Origin: DATLSM01 sp049585815
GTDB lineage: Bacteria > Actinomycetota > Thermoleophilia > Solirubrobacterales > 70-9
NCBI GenBank assembly: GCA_049585815.1
Contig: JBAVAR010000075.1
Location: 1-54,983 of the forward strand
Length of the DNA stretch: 54,983 nt
Reading direction: 5' to 3'
In this document: positions 42,105-51,079 of the stretch, piece by piece
Numbering within the stretch: position 1 is the stretch's first letter
How the letters are laid out: the number at the start of each line of letters is the position of its first letter
Notes under the pieces: model-generated
What the model was told of the DNA's origin: nothing
The model's input: only the letters and a program-made list of their open reading frames with translations
Database searches by the model: none
Made by a program: the position numbers and the translations under genes

Positions 42105-42883
42105 GGGGCAATCGTGACCTGCAGATCGTCCTCGGCGCCGCGCTGCTCTGCGCGATCGTGGCCCTGGCCTGCCCGGTCGAAGTTATCTCGCTGATCTTCG
42201 CCGCCCCGCTGGCGCTGTTTTTGCCGGGCTTTGCGATCGCCTCCGCGATGCTCCCCGGGCGCGGCGTCGATCGCGCCCAGCTCTTCATCCTCAGCGTCGG
42301 CCTCAGCCTCTCGCTGCTCGCGCTCGGCAGCCTCGCGCTCAACTACCTCGGCGGTCTGCGCGCTCTGCCCTGGGCGATCCTGCTCTTGCTCATCGTCCTC
42401 GGCGGCTGCCGGGCCGCCGCGATTCGCCGGGCGAGCACCTGGCGGGGCGAGGTCGACCCCCGCCGCCTGCCCCGGCCCGCCGCCGCGGGCGCCCTGATGA
42501 TCCTCGGCGCAGCGATCGCGGCGAGCGCGGCGATCGCGCTCGCCGTCGTGCCGGTCAACGCCAAGCACGCGCTCGGCTACACCGAGCTCTGGATGCAGCC
42601 CTTCGAACACCGCGGAGCGGTCGGTGTGCGGGTCGGAGTCGGCAGCGACGAACAGCACGCGAGCTCCTACCGCCTCTGGGTGCGCTTCGGCGAAGACCCC
42701 ACGCCGCTGATCCGCCACCTCTCCCTGAGGCCCGGCCAAAAGCAGGTCCTCTGGCTGCCCACCGCCCCGCCCCCGAGCGGGGGCGGAGTCGGGGTCGTGG
42801 CGCGCCTTTACCGCCACGATCACCCGGCGCTCGTCTACCGCCGGGTCACCGGTTGGGTCCCCGCTCCCGGGAGGTCGCGATGA
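42101..42883 (+). CDS. DUF1616-like membrane protein
   Basis: 260 aa. Four hydrophobic segments (10-155), with FAAPLALFLPGFAIASAMLPG in the first half, then a soluble outside domain (155-260) with strands such as GVRVGVGSDEQHASSYRLWV and a Pro/Gly loop. This is the look of DUF1616 proteins found beside glycosyltransferases; no function is known. The ATG overlaps the previous stop (ATGA), as does its own stop with the next start (42880-42883), so the three genes are translated as a unit. Confidence 0.72.
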   Translation: MRGNRDLQIVLGAALLCAIVALACPVEVISLIFAAPLALFLPGFAIASAMLPGRGVDRAQLFILSVGLSLSLLALGSLALNYLGGLRALPWAILLLLIVLGGCRAAAIRRASTWRGEVDPRRLPRPAAAGALMILGAAIAASAAIALAVVPVNAKHALGYTELWMQPFEHRGAVGVRVGVGSDEQHASSYRLWVRFGEDPTPLIRHLSLRPGQKQVLWLPTAPPPSGGGVGVVARLYRHDHPALVYRRVTGWVPAPGRSR

Positions 42884-43965
42884 GCGGGGCGCAGGACCTC
42901 ATCGTCGACATCGTGATCGACAACTACAACTACGGCGCCTATCTGGGCGAGGCAATCGAGAGCGCCTGCCGCCAGAGCCACCCCAACGTCAACGTGATCG
43001 TCGTCGATGACGGTTCGACCGATAACTCGCGAGCCGTCCTCGCCCACTACGAGGACCGGGTGCAGGTAGTGCTCAAGGAAAACGGCGGCCAGGCTTCGGC
43101 GCTGAACGCGGGGATGGCGATCTGTGAGGGGGACATCGTGATCTTCCTCGATGCCGACGATGTGCTGCGACCGCAGGCGGCGGCGCTGGTCGCCGCCGCC
43201 TTTGCCGCCGATCGGCGGGTGGCAAAGACGCAGTTTCGGATGGACGTGATCGACGCCGAGGGCAGGCCGAGCGGTGCGATCAAGCCTCCTCCCCACATGA
43301 GGATGCCAAGCGGTGATCTGCGCGGAGCAGAGCTGGCCTACCCCTATGACCTGACCTGGCTGGCGATGAGCGCCAACGCCTTTCGCAGCGCGGCGCTGGC
43401 GCCGATCTTCCCGATCCCCGAGCGCGACTTCCGGATCTGCGCCGACTGGTATCTGGTCCACCTCGGGGCGCTGCTCGGCACGGTCGCCTCGATCGAGGAG
43501 CTCGGTGCCTCCTACAGGCTGCACGGCGCCAATAACTATGAGCCCCAGGCAGCCGAGCTTGACCTCGACCACATCCGCGAGACGATCGGTTACGCGCGGG
43601 CCACCTCACCGGCCCTCCTGGCGCTGGCCGGCGAGCTCGGCCTGCCCCACCCCGCCCGCATCCTCTCGATCGCCGATCTCGCCAACCGGATGATCTCCCT
43701 GCGCCTTGACCGGGGGCGCCATCCACTGCCCACCGACACCACGACCGGGCTGCTTGCCGACTCGGTACGGGCGACGCGGCGGCGCTCCGCCGCCTCGGCG
43801 GCGCTCAAGCTCGCCTTCATCGCCTGGTTTGCGGCGATGGCGCTGGCACCGGCTCCTGCGGCCCGCAGGCTGGCCGAGGTCTTCCTCTTCCCCGAGCGGC
43901 GCATGCGCCTCAACCCGCTGCTCGGGCGCCTGCAGCGGCGCGGTGAGTCCGCTAGTTGGGCCTGA
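42880..43965 (+). CDS. GT2 family glycosyltransferase
   Basis: 361 aa GT-A enzyme, started at the ATG in ATGA. Residues 8-230 have the nucleotide-binding IVIDNYNYGAYLGEAIESAC, then VIVVDDGSTDNSRAVL, the DxD motif VIFLDADDVLRPQA and the acceptor region WYLVHLGALLGTVASIEELG. The C-terminal 100 residues are Ala/Arg-rich helices and a hydrophobic segment (ALKLAFIAWFAAMALAPAP) that may sit in the membrane. It closes the plus-strand operon and is convergent with the methyltransferase, overlapping it by 14 bases. Confidence 0.88.
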   Translation: MSGAQDLIVDIVIDNYNYGAYLGEAIESACRQSHPNVNVIVVDDGSTDNSRAVLAHYEDRVQVVLKENGGQASALNAGMAICEGDIVIFLDADDVLRPQAAALVAAAFAADRRVAKTQFRMDVIDAEGRPSGAIKPPPHMRMPSGDLRGAELAYPYDLTWLAMSANAFRSAALAPIFPIPERDFRICADWYLVHLGALLGTVASIEELGASYRLHGANNYEPQAAELDLDHIRETIGYARATSPALLALAGELGLPHPARILSIADLANRMISLRLDRGRHPLPTDTTTGLLADSVRATRRRSAASAALKLAFIAWFAAMALAPAPAARRLAEVFLFPERRMRLNPLLGRLQRRGESASWA

Positions 43966-44665
43966 GCACGAACTGCCAGGCCCAGGGCATCACCCGCATC
44001 GGACGCTCGAGCGTGCGGGCGAGGCCGCGCAGTCGCTCGGGGATCACCTCGGGCGGGTAGTTGAACTTGCGCACCATCGCCACTGGCAGGCCGCCGGCGG
44101 CGGCGTCGCGGCGCAGGTGGCGCGGGGTGACGACGAAGAAGTCATGCTCCCAGCTGACCGGAGAGAGCTTCCAGTAGACCTTCTGGGCCCTGATCGTCGG
44201 CAGCCAGCCCATGAAGGGCAGCCGGCTGTGGGACTCGATCGGGAAGTAGGGGTTGGGGATCTGGCCGATCACGACACCCTCTGGCCCCAGCACCCGGCGG
44301 ATCTCCCGAAAGGAGGCCACCCGACGCTCGGGGAAGATGTGCTCGTAGACGTTGGCCAGCATCGCCACGTCAAAGCGCCCGTCGGGGAAGTCGAGGCGAT
44401 CAGAGGAGCCGGGGAAGAGGGACATCCCATCCGGGGAGCTCTTCGGCTCCTCGATCACCGGATCGACACCCTCCCACTGAAGACCGGTGAGAGCTGCGTA
44501 GCGATCGGTGGTGACACCGGTCTGACAGCCGATATCAAGCGCCCGCTCGGCCCCCGGGCGAACGTAGTCCTTCACCAAGGCGGTGAGGGTCTCGGAAAGG
44601 ACACGGTTACGGGCGTCCCACTCCCCCTCGGATTGCAGGAGCCCTGAGCGGTGCGACGCGGTCAA
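43952..44665 (-). CDS. Class I SAM-dependent methyltransferase
   Basis: 237 aa. Motif I ALDIGCQTGVTT, acidic motif II EGVDPVIEEP, motif IV FDVAMLANVYEHIFPER and FREIRRVLGPEGVVIGQIPN are a standard Methyltransf_11 set. It probably methylates a sugar of the glycan or its lipid carrier, given the flanking glycosyltransferases. It begins with a TTG at 44665, with GAGG a few bases upstream. It is divergent from the GT4 gene at 44767 and overlaps the GT2 gene on the opposite strand by 14 bases. Confidence 0.88.
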   Translation of the reverse strand: MTASHRSGLLQSEGEWDARNRVLSETLTALVKDYVRPGAERALDIGCQTGVTTDRYAALTGLQWEGVDPVIEEPKSSPDGMSLFPGSSDRLDFPDGRFDVAMLANVYEHIFPERRVASFREIRRVLGPEGVVIGQIPNPYFPIESHSRLPFMGWLPTIRAQKVYWKLSPVSWEHDFFVVTPRHLRRDAAAGGLPVAMVRKFNYPPEVIPERLRGLARTLERPMRVMPWAWQFVLRPN

Positions 44666-44766
44666 TGAACCTCGAGCCCCCTTTGGTTTTCACCCTGACT
44701 GGCGGGTTTGCGAAGGTATCAGATACCCTGGCCGCCGCTTTCACCCTTGCGTCGCGGGACTTGGCG

Positions 44767-46011
44767 ATGAGAATCCTCCTCATAACCTCGATGGTCCCCG
44801 ACCGCGAAGGCATCGGTGCGATGCCAAAGCTCTTCAGCGCGCAGCTGAACGGCCTGCTCGCCCGCCACGAGGTCACCCTGCTCGCCAGCTTCGGCGAAGA
44901 CCGCGGCCAGGCCGAGGCGGCCGCGGCGCTGCTCGGCTCGGGGTTGGATGCCCACTTCGTCGACCGGCGCCGCTCAAGCTCACCGGCGCGGCGCTGGCAG
45001 GTTCGGGGAGAGCTCGCGGCGCAATGGCTAACGCGGGGCTGGCCCTGGCGGGTTGTGTGTGGGGCGGCCGGCATCCAGCCGCTGATTGACAGGCTCAGCG
45101 CCAGCCGCAGCTTCGATCTGATCGCAGCCGAGGACAACCCACTGGCCGTCCTTCGCTTCCCCCCGGGACTCACCAGGGTGCTCACCGAGCATGAGGCGGT
45201 GCGGGCGCCGGCGGCGGACTGGCTCGCCAGCGCGCGCGGAGCCGAGCGGGCCCGGCGTGGATTGAGGGCGCGCGACTGGCGCCGCTGGGAGGCCTACCTG
45301 CCCGGCGCCTGGCGGCGCTTTGACCTGGTTCAGGTCTACTGCGAGACAGACGCCGCGGCCATCCGCCGCCAGACCCCTGAGATCAGCGCCAGGGTCCGCG
45401 TTGACCCCTACGGGATCGAGCTCCCCGATGCGCTTGACCCGGCCCGCGAGCAACCCGACACGATCCTCTTCAGCGGCACCTTCGCCCACCTTCCCAACCG
45501 CGACGCGGCCCGTTGGCTTGCCGCGCAGATCCTGCCCGTGGTTCGCCGCCATCACCCGCAGGTGCGCCTGCGCCTCATCGGCAGCGCCCCCCCGCGCGAG
45601 ATCCTCGAGCTCGCCGGGCCCGGGATCGAGGTGATCGCCGACGCGCCGAGCATGGAGCCCCACCTGGAGGCGGCGGCGGTGGTGCTGGCCCCGGTGCGAA
45701 GCGGCGGCGGCATGAGGATGAAGGTGCTGGAGGCGATGGCCCGGCGCAAGGCCGTGGTGACGACCCCCCTGGGGGCCGAAGGGTTCACCAGCCTGGCGCC
45801 AGATCCCCCACTCCTGATCGCCGAGGACGCCGAGGAGCTCGGCGCCGGCGTCGCTCGGCTGCTCTCTGAGGTGGAGGGCCGGCGCCGCTTGGCCGCCCGC
45901 GCGCGCGAGTTCGCCGAGCGCCACCACAGCCCCGACGCCTGGGCGGCACGGCTTGAGGTCGTCTATGAGGAAGCGCAGCGGCTGCGGGCAAGCGGCGCCC
46001 CGTCTCCCTAG
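44767..46011 (+). CDS. GT4-like glycosyltransferase
   Basis: 414 aa GT-B enzyme. The start is the ATG at 44767, before RILLITSMVPDREGIGAM; the frame is open upstream but looks non-coding. N-terminal acceptor domain, then FSGTFAHLPNRDAARWLAAQ and a donor domain with VVLAPVRSGGGMRMKVLEAM, the local form of the E/G-rich motif in the EpsH/PEP-CTERM sugar transferase branch. First gene of a plus-strand set with two GT2 genes and the FAD oxidoreductase. Donor and acceptor unknown. Confidence 0.85.
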   Translation: MRILLITSMVPDREGIGAMPKLFSAQLNGLLARHEVTLLASFGEDRGQAEAAAALLGSGLDAHFVDRRRSSSPARRWQVRGELAAQWLTRGWPWRVVCGAAGIQPLIDRLSASRSFDLIAAEDNPLAVLRFPPGLTRVLTEHEAVRAPAADWLASARGAERARRGLRARDWRRWEAYLPGAWRRFDLVQVYCETDAAAIRRQTPEISARVRVDPYGIELPDALDPAREQPDTILFSGTFAHLPNRDAARWLAAQILPVVRRHHPQVRLRLIGSAPPREILELAGPGIEVIADAPSMEPHLEAAAVVLAPVRSGGGMRMKVLEAMARRKAVVTTPLGAEGFTSLAPDPPLLIAEDAEELGAGVARLLSEVEGRRRLAARAREFAERHHSPDAWAARLEVVYEEAQRLRASGAPSP

Positions 46012-46047
46012 CCCAATATCTTTGGCCCGCTCCCAACCGGCCCGTCC

Positions 46048-47046
46048 ATGTCTCCCGAGCAGACCCACCTCCTCAGCGTCATCGTCCCCAGCTACAACCG
46101 GCGGGAGCTGCTGCGACGCTGCCTTGACTCGCTGGCGCTGCAGACCCAGGATGCCGGCGATTTCGAGGTCGTGGTGATCGACGACGGCTCAAGCGATGGC
46201 ACCGCGGAGATGGTCGATGGGCTGCACACCCCCTACCGGCTGCAGCTGCTGCGGGGAAAGCAACAGCGCTGGGCCGCCGCCAGAAACGCCGGGGTCGCGG
46301 CCGCCGCGGGACGGGTCTGCCTGCACGTCGACGATGACATCGTCTGCTCGCCAAAGCTCGTCGCCGAGCACATCGCCGTCCACGCCGCGAGCGATCGCGA
46401 GGTCGGCATCGGCAAGCTGATCCAGGCACCCCCCGACGCCGATGACTGGTACGCGCGCGCCTTCGCCCAGGGTCTCAACGAGCACTACACCGACCTGCTG
46501 GGCAGGCCGCCCACCTGGACCGACTGCTACGGGGCGAACCTCTCGAGCACCGCTGCCGTATTCATCGAGGTCGGCGGCTTTGCCACCGACCTCCCCTCCG
46601 CCGTTGACCTCGAGTTCGGCTTCCGGCTCTGTGAGGCCGGTTGCAAGCTCCACTACCTGGCCGAAGCCGAGGGCACCCATGACGATCAAAAGCTCTCGGG
46701 GCGGATGCTCGAGGATGCCCGCGTCTCGGGTCGAGCCCACGTCCTGGTTGTCGAACGCCATCCCTCCACCGAGCCCAACCTGCTCGATTGGGTCGGCCCG
46801 GCGGGCCCCCGGGAGCTGGCCCTGCGTCGGGCTTTGATCGGACTGCGGGTGCCGCCCTCCCTGCTCGCCTCGCTGGGCAGGTTCCTGCCGGCGAGGGGCC
46901 GCAAAATGATCTGGCTGCACTTCGTCCGCCGCCTCACCTTCTGGCGCTCGGTCCGCCACCAGGTCAGCGCCCGGCGCTGGCGCGAGCTGACGGTCGAGCG
47001 CCCGCGCCGGGGACGGGAGCCCGGGCTGGCGCCGAGCGTCCCGTGA
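46048..47046 (+). CDS. GT2 family glycosyltransferase
   Basis: 332 aa. LLSVIVPSYNRRELLRRCLD, VVVIDDGSSDGTAEMV, the DxD motif CLHVDDDIV and the acceptor loop WTDCYGANLSS are GT2 landmarks. The C-terminal 80 residues are helical with a hydrophobic stretch. It shares IGKLIQAPPDADDWYARAFA-like and DCYGANxS blocks with the next gene, so the two are recent paralogues; the stop overlaps the next start by 4 bases (GTGA). It probably adds one sugar each with its partner. Confidence 0.87.
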   Translation: MSPEQTHLLSVIVPSYNRRELLRRCLDSLALQTQDAGDFEVVVIDDGSSDGTAEMVDGLHTPYRLQLLRGKQQRWAAARNAGVAAAAGRVCLHVDDDIVCSPKLVAEHIAVHAASDREVGIGKLIQAPPDADDWYARAFAQGLNEHYTDLLGRPPTWTDCYGANLSSTAAVFIEVGGFATDLPSAVDLEFGFRLCEAGCKLHYLAEAEGTHDDQKLSGRMLEDARVSGRAHVLVVERHPSTEPNLLDWVGPAGPRELALRRALIGLRVPPSLLASLGRFLPARGRKMIWLHFVRRLTFWRSVRHQVSARRWRELTVERPRRGREPGLAPSVP

Positions 47047-48692
47047 GCGCCTCGCCAAATTACGCGCTTGGCGTTCTGATCTCCACCCACAACCGCCGGG
47101 AGCGCCTCACTGCATGCCTTGACGCGCTCAGGGCCCAGAGCCTGGACCCCGCGAGCTTTGAGGTGATCATCGCCGATGACGGTTCCTCAGACGCCACCGC
47201 GGAGATGCTCGCGAGCTATGACTCACCCTTCCGACTGCGCGTCCTGGCGCTGACCAAGCGCGGCAAGCCGGCGGCGCTCAACGCCGCGCTTGAGATCTGT
47301 GAGGCCGCGCGGTGCCTGTTCATCGACGACGACGTGATCGCCGCCCCCGGACTGCTCGCAGCACACCTGAGCGCCGCCGAGGAGGACCCGCGGACCCTCG
47401 CGATCGGCAGGCTGATCCAGCCTGAGCCAGCTCGCAGCGACTGGTTTGCTCGCGCCCACGCCGCGGCCTGGAATCAGCGCTATAGCGACCTCGCCGGGCG
47501 CCGGGCCGATTGGGCCGATTGCTATGGGGCGAACTTCTCCGCGCCGCTGGCGCTCCTGCGCGCGATCGGGGGCTTTGACGAGGGCCTTGATGCAGTCGAG
47601 GACATCGAGCTCGGCTACCGGCTCTGCAGGGCGGGCGCCGTCCCCGCCTTCCTGCCCGGCGCTGAGGCGATCCATGAAGACGAAAAGCCACGCGGGAAGA
47701 TCCTCGCCGACATCCGCGCCTACGGCGCCTTCTGCGCCGCCTTCGGCGAGCGCCACCCTGAGACCCGACCGCGATTGCTCGGCTGGTTTCGCGCCACCAC
47801 CCCCCGCGAACTTTGGTTGCGGCGCCTTTTCATCTGTGCGCGGGCGCCGGTCGGGCTGCTCGCCGCCGCCGGGCGCGCGGTTCCCGGCGAAGGGCGGCGG
47901 CGGATCTGGTTTGGCTTCCTCTCCAGCTATGGCTTCTGGCTCGGGGCCCGGCGCGCCCTCAGGCGTCGCCGCTGGCTTGAGACCACCCGCGGGGTGCCGG
48001 TGCTCCTTTACCACGCTTTCAGCGAGAGCGGCGAGCGCGAGGTCTACGTCTGCGCCGCGCACTCCTTCGCCCGCCAGATGCGGTTGCTGGCCCTGCTCGG
48101 CTACCGGCCGATCGCGGCCGGGGAGCTGGCCGCAAATCTGCGTGAATACCGCCTCCCGGCCCGCCGCAGTGCCGTGGTGACGATCGACGACGGCTACGCC
48201 GACAATTTCGAGATCGCCATCCCGATCCTGCGCCGCCACGGCTTCACCGCGACGATCTACCTTGTCAGCGATCGCCTCGGCAAGAGCAATGACTGGAACC
48301 GCGATGGCGCCGCAAAGGGCCGCCCATTGCTCTCCCTGGAGGCGATCCGGTCGATGCAGGAGAACGGCTTTGAGTTCGGCTCACACACCCTCACCCACCG
48401 CTCCCTCCCCGGCGCCCCCGCCGGGGAGGCAAAACGGGAGATCGAGCAGTCACGAACCGACCTGGATTCAATCCTGATGACCCCCACCACCACCCTCGCC
48501 TACCCCTACGGAGAGCTCGATCAGAGCGTCCTTGGCCTCGTCGAGGGGGCGGGTTATGTGGGGGCCTATGCCTCCCACGTCCCGCAGGCGGCGACGCTCG
48601 GCGATGACCCGCTGCAGATTCCGCGAATCGAGATCCGCGGCGAGGACGGCATCCTCGGCTTCCTGCGCAAGCTCTGGCTGGGCGGCCCCTGA
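47043..48692 (+). CDS. GT2 glycosyltransferase fused to a NodB-type deacetylase
   Basis: 549 aa. Residues 1-230 are a GT2 domain (LISTHNRRERLTACLDALRA, VIIADDGSSDATAEML, DxD in CLFIDDDVIAAPG). After a linker with a hydrophobic helix, residues 316-549 are a polysaccharide deacetylase: GVPVLLYHAF, the metal-site motif VVTIDDGYADN (379-389), FGSHTLTHRSL and TTLAYPYGELDQSV. Addition of a sugar and removal of an N- or O-acetyl group from the growing chain may be coupled in one protein. The GTG start overlaps the previous stop by 4 bases. Confidence 0.9.
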   Translation: MSASPNYALGVLISTHNRRERLTACLDALRAQSLDPASFEVIIADDGSSDATAEMLASYDSPFRLRVLALTKRGKPAALNAALEICEAARCLFIDDDVIAAPGLLAAHLSAAEEDPRTLAIGRLIQPEPARSDWFARAHAAAWNQRYSDLAGRRADWADCYGANFSAPLALLRAIGGFDEGLDAVEDIELGYRLCRAGAVPAFLPGAEAIHEDEKPRGKILADIRAYGAFCAAFGERHPETRPRLLGWFRATTPRELWLRRLFICARAPVGLLAAAGRAVPGEGRRRIWFGFLSSYGFWLGARRALRRRRWLETTRGVPVLLYHAFSESGEREVYVCAAHSFARQMRLLALLGYRPIAAGELAANLREYRLPARRSAVVTIDDGYADNFEIAIPILRRHGFTATIYLVSDRLGKSNDWNRDGAAKGRPLLSLEAIRSMQENGFEFGSHTLTHRSLPGAPAGEAKREIEQSRTDLDSILMTPTTTLAYPYGELDQSVLGLVEGAGYVGAYASHVPQAATLGDDPLQIPRIEIRGEDGILGFLRKLWLGGP

Positions 48693-48696
48693 GGCG

Positions 48697-50010
48697 ATGA
48701 GCGAAGCCGACTTTGACATCGTCATCATCGGCGCTGGGCCCGCCGGGCTGAGCGCCGCGATCGAAGCCGAGCGCCAGGGTCGCGACGCGGTGCTGCTCGA
48801 GGCCGAGGAGACACCCGGCGGCCTCACCCGAAGCTTTGAGCAGGACGGCTACACCTTCGACTGCTCGGGCCACCTCCTGCATCTCTCAGACCCCGCCGCC
48901 CTGGCCCTGGTCGAGCAGGCAACCCCGCCGCAGGCCTGGAACCGGGTCAGCCGCAACTCGGTGATCTACCTGGATGGCGCGATCGTCCCCTACCCCTTCC
49001 AGCAGCACCTCGCCTATGCGCCCGAGCAGGTGCGCCGCGAATGCCTCGATCTCCTTCCCAAGCAGCCGCCGAGAAAGACGGCGAGCGAGTATGCCGACTT
49101 CGGCGAGTGGATCGAGGCCAACCTCGGCGCCGGAATCGGGCGCCACTTCATGGTCCCCTACAACGAGAAGCTCTCAACCGTGCCGGTCTCTGAGCTCACC
49201 TGCGAGTGGCTGGGGCGCTTCGTGCCCCAGCCGAGCCTCGAGGAGATCCGCGCGGGCGGGGAGAGTAAGCGCGCGGTGGAGACCGGCTATAACCGCTCCT
49301 TCCTCTATCCGGCAAGCGGGGGGATCGCCACCCTGAGCTCGGGCCTTGCCCAACTGGTCCCCAACCTGCTGACCAACGCGCGGGTGGCCGAGGTCGACAC
49401 CGAGAGGCGCCGGGTCAGCACCGCCGACGGGCGCAGCTTCGGTTATCAGAGTGCCGTCCTCGCCACGATCCCGCTGCCGCGGCTGGCCTCGATCGTGACC
49501 CCGTTCGAGCGCTCATTTGATGCGGCCGCCCTGCTGCGCGCTAACTCGGTCACCTGCGTCAACCTCGGCCTCAAGCGGGCCAACCCGACCTACAGCCAGT
49601 ACCAGTGGATCTATCTGCCCGAGGAGCGCTTCTCCGCCTACCGGGTCGGCTTCTATGCGCGCTTCGCGGAGGCAATGGCCCCGGCGGGGCGCGAGAGCGT
49701 CTACGTCGAGATCGCCCACGAGCCGGGGCGCGATCAGGGGGAGCTGGTCGAGCAGGCGATCGCCGACCTGAGCAGCCTCGGTGTGATCGAGGGTGCCGGG
49801 GACGTCGAGACCGTGTTGGCGGTCCTGATCGAGTGCGCCTACGTGATCCACGATCACAATGCCTCGGCGGTCAAAGCGAGCCTGCGCCAGGCGCTCGCCC
49901 GGCGCGACATCCACCTCGCCGGGCGCTATGCCTCCTGGGAGTACTCGGCGATGGAGAACGCGATCGTCGACGGGATGGCGGCGGCGCGCCAGATAGCCGC
50001 CGCCGCCTAG
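48697..50010 (+). CDS. FAD-dependent oxidoreductase (UGM/protoporphyrinogen-oxidase-like)
   Basis: 437 aa, started at the ATG at 48697, 4 bases after the GT2-NodB stop. The dinucleotide fold opens with DIVIIGAGPAGLSAAIEAER and VLLEAEETPGGLTRSFEQDG; DYGFDCSGH-like TFDCSGHLLHL follows. Similar proteins in polysaccharide loci are UDP-galactopyranose mutase-like flavoproteins or amine-oxidase-type desaturases. The middle part contains YPFQQHLAYAPEQVRRECLD and FMVPYNEKLSTVPVSELTCE, which resemble UGM substrate loops. I cannot choose between a mutase and an oxidase. It overlaps the GH5 stop on the other strand by 4 bases. Confidence 0.8.
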   Translation: MSEADFDIVIIGAGPAGLSAAIEAERQGRDAVLLEAEETPGGLTRSFEQDGYTFDCSGHLLHLSDPAALALVEQATPPQAWNRVSRNSVIYLDGAIVPYPFQQHLAYAPEQVRRECLDLLPKQPPRKTASEYADFGEWIEANLGAGIGRHFMVPYNEKLSTVPVSELTCEWLGRFVPQPSLEEIRAGGESKRAVETGYNRSFLYPASGGIATLSSGLAQLVPNLLTNARVAEVDTERRRVSTADGRSFGYQSAVLATIPLPRLASIVTPFERSFDAAALLRANSVTCVNLGLKRANPTYSQYQWIYLPEERFSAYRVGFYARFAEAMAPAGRESVYVEIAHEPGRDQGELVEQAIADLSSLGVIEGAGDVETVLAVLIECAYVIHDHNASAVKASLRQALARRDIHLAGRYASWEYSAMENAIVDGMAAARQIAAAA

Positions 50011-51053
50011 GGCCGGGCGAGCTGGCGCAGGTGGGATCGCAGCCCGGCGCCGAAGCGGGTGGGTTGGCCGGCGTAGTTGCGGATCAGCGAGGGGCCCCCC
50101 TCGCAACTCCAGCGCCCGCCGGCACCCCAGTTCCAGCCCAGATAGGAGACTCCGTGGCGATCGGCCCAGCGCATGTAGGAGTCGATGTAGGCGTGGCGGC
50201 AATCGGTCTCCCCGAGCTCGCCGGTGACGAGTGGCACCTTGCGGGCGACCCGGGCAAGCACCGCCCGGCAGCTCGCATAACACGGGGTGAAGTTGTAGGA
50301 GTGGTTTGAGGCGACTATCGCGTGGGCGGGGTCAAAGGGACGGTGCGCGAGCCACCCCCGCAGGTTGGCGGCCCATTCCAGGCCGCCGAGCATGACCGGC
50401 TGGCGGGCGCCGGTCGCGCGCACCACCGCCAGCAGCTGCGGCAGCCCGCTCACTTCATAGGTGCCGAAGTAGCTATCGGTGACCGTGCAGGGTCCCACCC
50501 AGCATTCCCAGGTCACGTTGTGGGGCTCGTTGTAGAGGTCAAAGAGGACGCTGCGATCGCCGCGATATTCGCTGGCGAGGGAGCTCCAGAAGGCCGAGGC
50601 GTGTTCGGCATCGGGCAGCGGGATCGGTCCGGTCGCCTGGTTTTTGCCGGGGGCGGCCCAGTGCAGGTCGAGGATCACGTAAAGGCCCGCGCGCTCGAGC
50701 CGATCGACGTATTCGCGGACCGCGAGGCGATAGGCGAGACCGCCGAGACTCGGGGCGATCCCGTTGATCCCAAGCCAGCAGCTCTCGTTGAGCGGCACCC
50801 TGACGGCGTTGATGTGCCAGCTCTTCATCGCCCGGATCGAGGCGTAATTGACCGGTCCATCAAAGACCGATTCGCCTTCGACGCACTCATACTCAGCCCC
50901 GGAGCGATTGACGCCGAGCAGACGCACCGGCGCTCCGGCGCGGTTGACGAGGTGGTTGGCGCGCACGCCGATCCACGGCTTGGCGGCGGCCGCGGCGGGC
51001 GCCAGGGCGCCGAGCAGGAGCACGAGGAGCGCGAATATCAGGTGGCGGCGCAC
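50007..51053 (-). CDS. Secreted GH5-type glycoside hydrolase
   Basis: About 348 aa. The signal peptide is RRHLIFALLVLLLGALAPAA. The catalytic barrel has the GH5 landmarks HINAVRVPLNESCW, YVILDLHWAAPG, the acid/base Glu in LFDLYNEPHN (about 175) and the nucleophile Glu in LVTGELGETD (about 278), then YLGWNWGAGG. A cellulase/mannanase-like specificity is suggested but not provable. It lies 26 bases downstream of the Wzt-like ATPase and is probably co-transcribed, so the substrate is likely the exported glycan. The start at the GTG 51053 is chosen for the signal peptide. Confidence 0.85.
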   Translation of the reverse strand: MRRHLIFALLVLLLGALAPAAAAAKPWIGVRANHLVNRAGAPVRLLGVNRSGAEYECVEGESVFDGPVNYASIRAMKSWHINAVRVPLNESCWLGINGIAPSLGGLAYRLAVREYVDRLERAGLYVILDLHWAAPGKNQATGPIPLPDAEHASAFWSSLASEYRGDRSVLFDLYNEPHNVTWECWVGPCTVTDSYFGTYEVSGLPQLLAVVRATGARQPVMLGGLEWAANLRGWLAHRPFDPAHAIVASNHSYNFTPCYASCRAVLARVARKVPLVTGELGETDCRHAYIDSYMRWADRHGVSYLGWNWGAGGRWSCEGGPSLIRNYAGQPTRFGAGLRSHLRQLARP

Positions 51054-51079
51054 CCTCCCATTGTGCTGGACGGCGCGAT

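Noticed and set aside
45028..46068. 346-residue minus-strand frame
   Set aside because: Antisense of the GT4-like gene; His/Gly/Ala-rich shadow without motifs.
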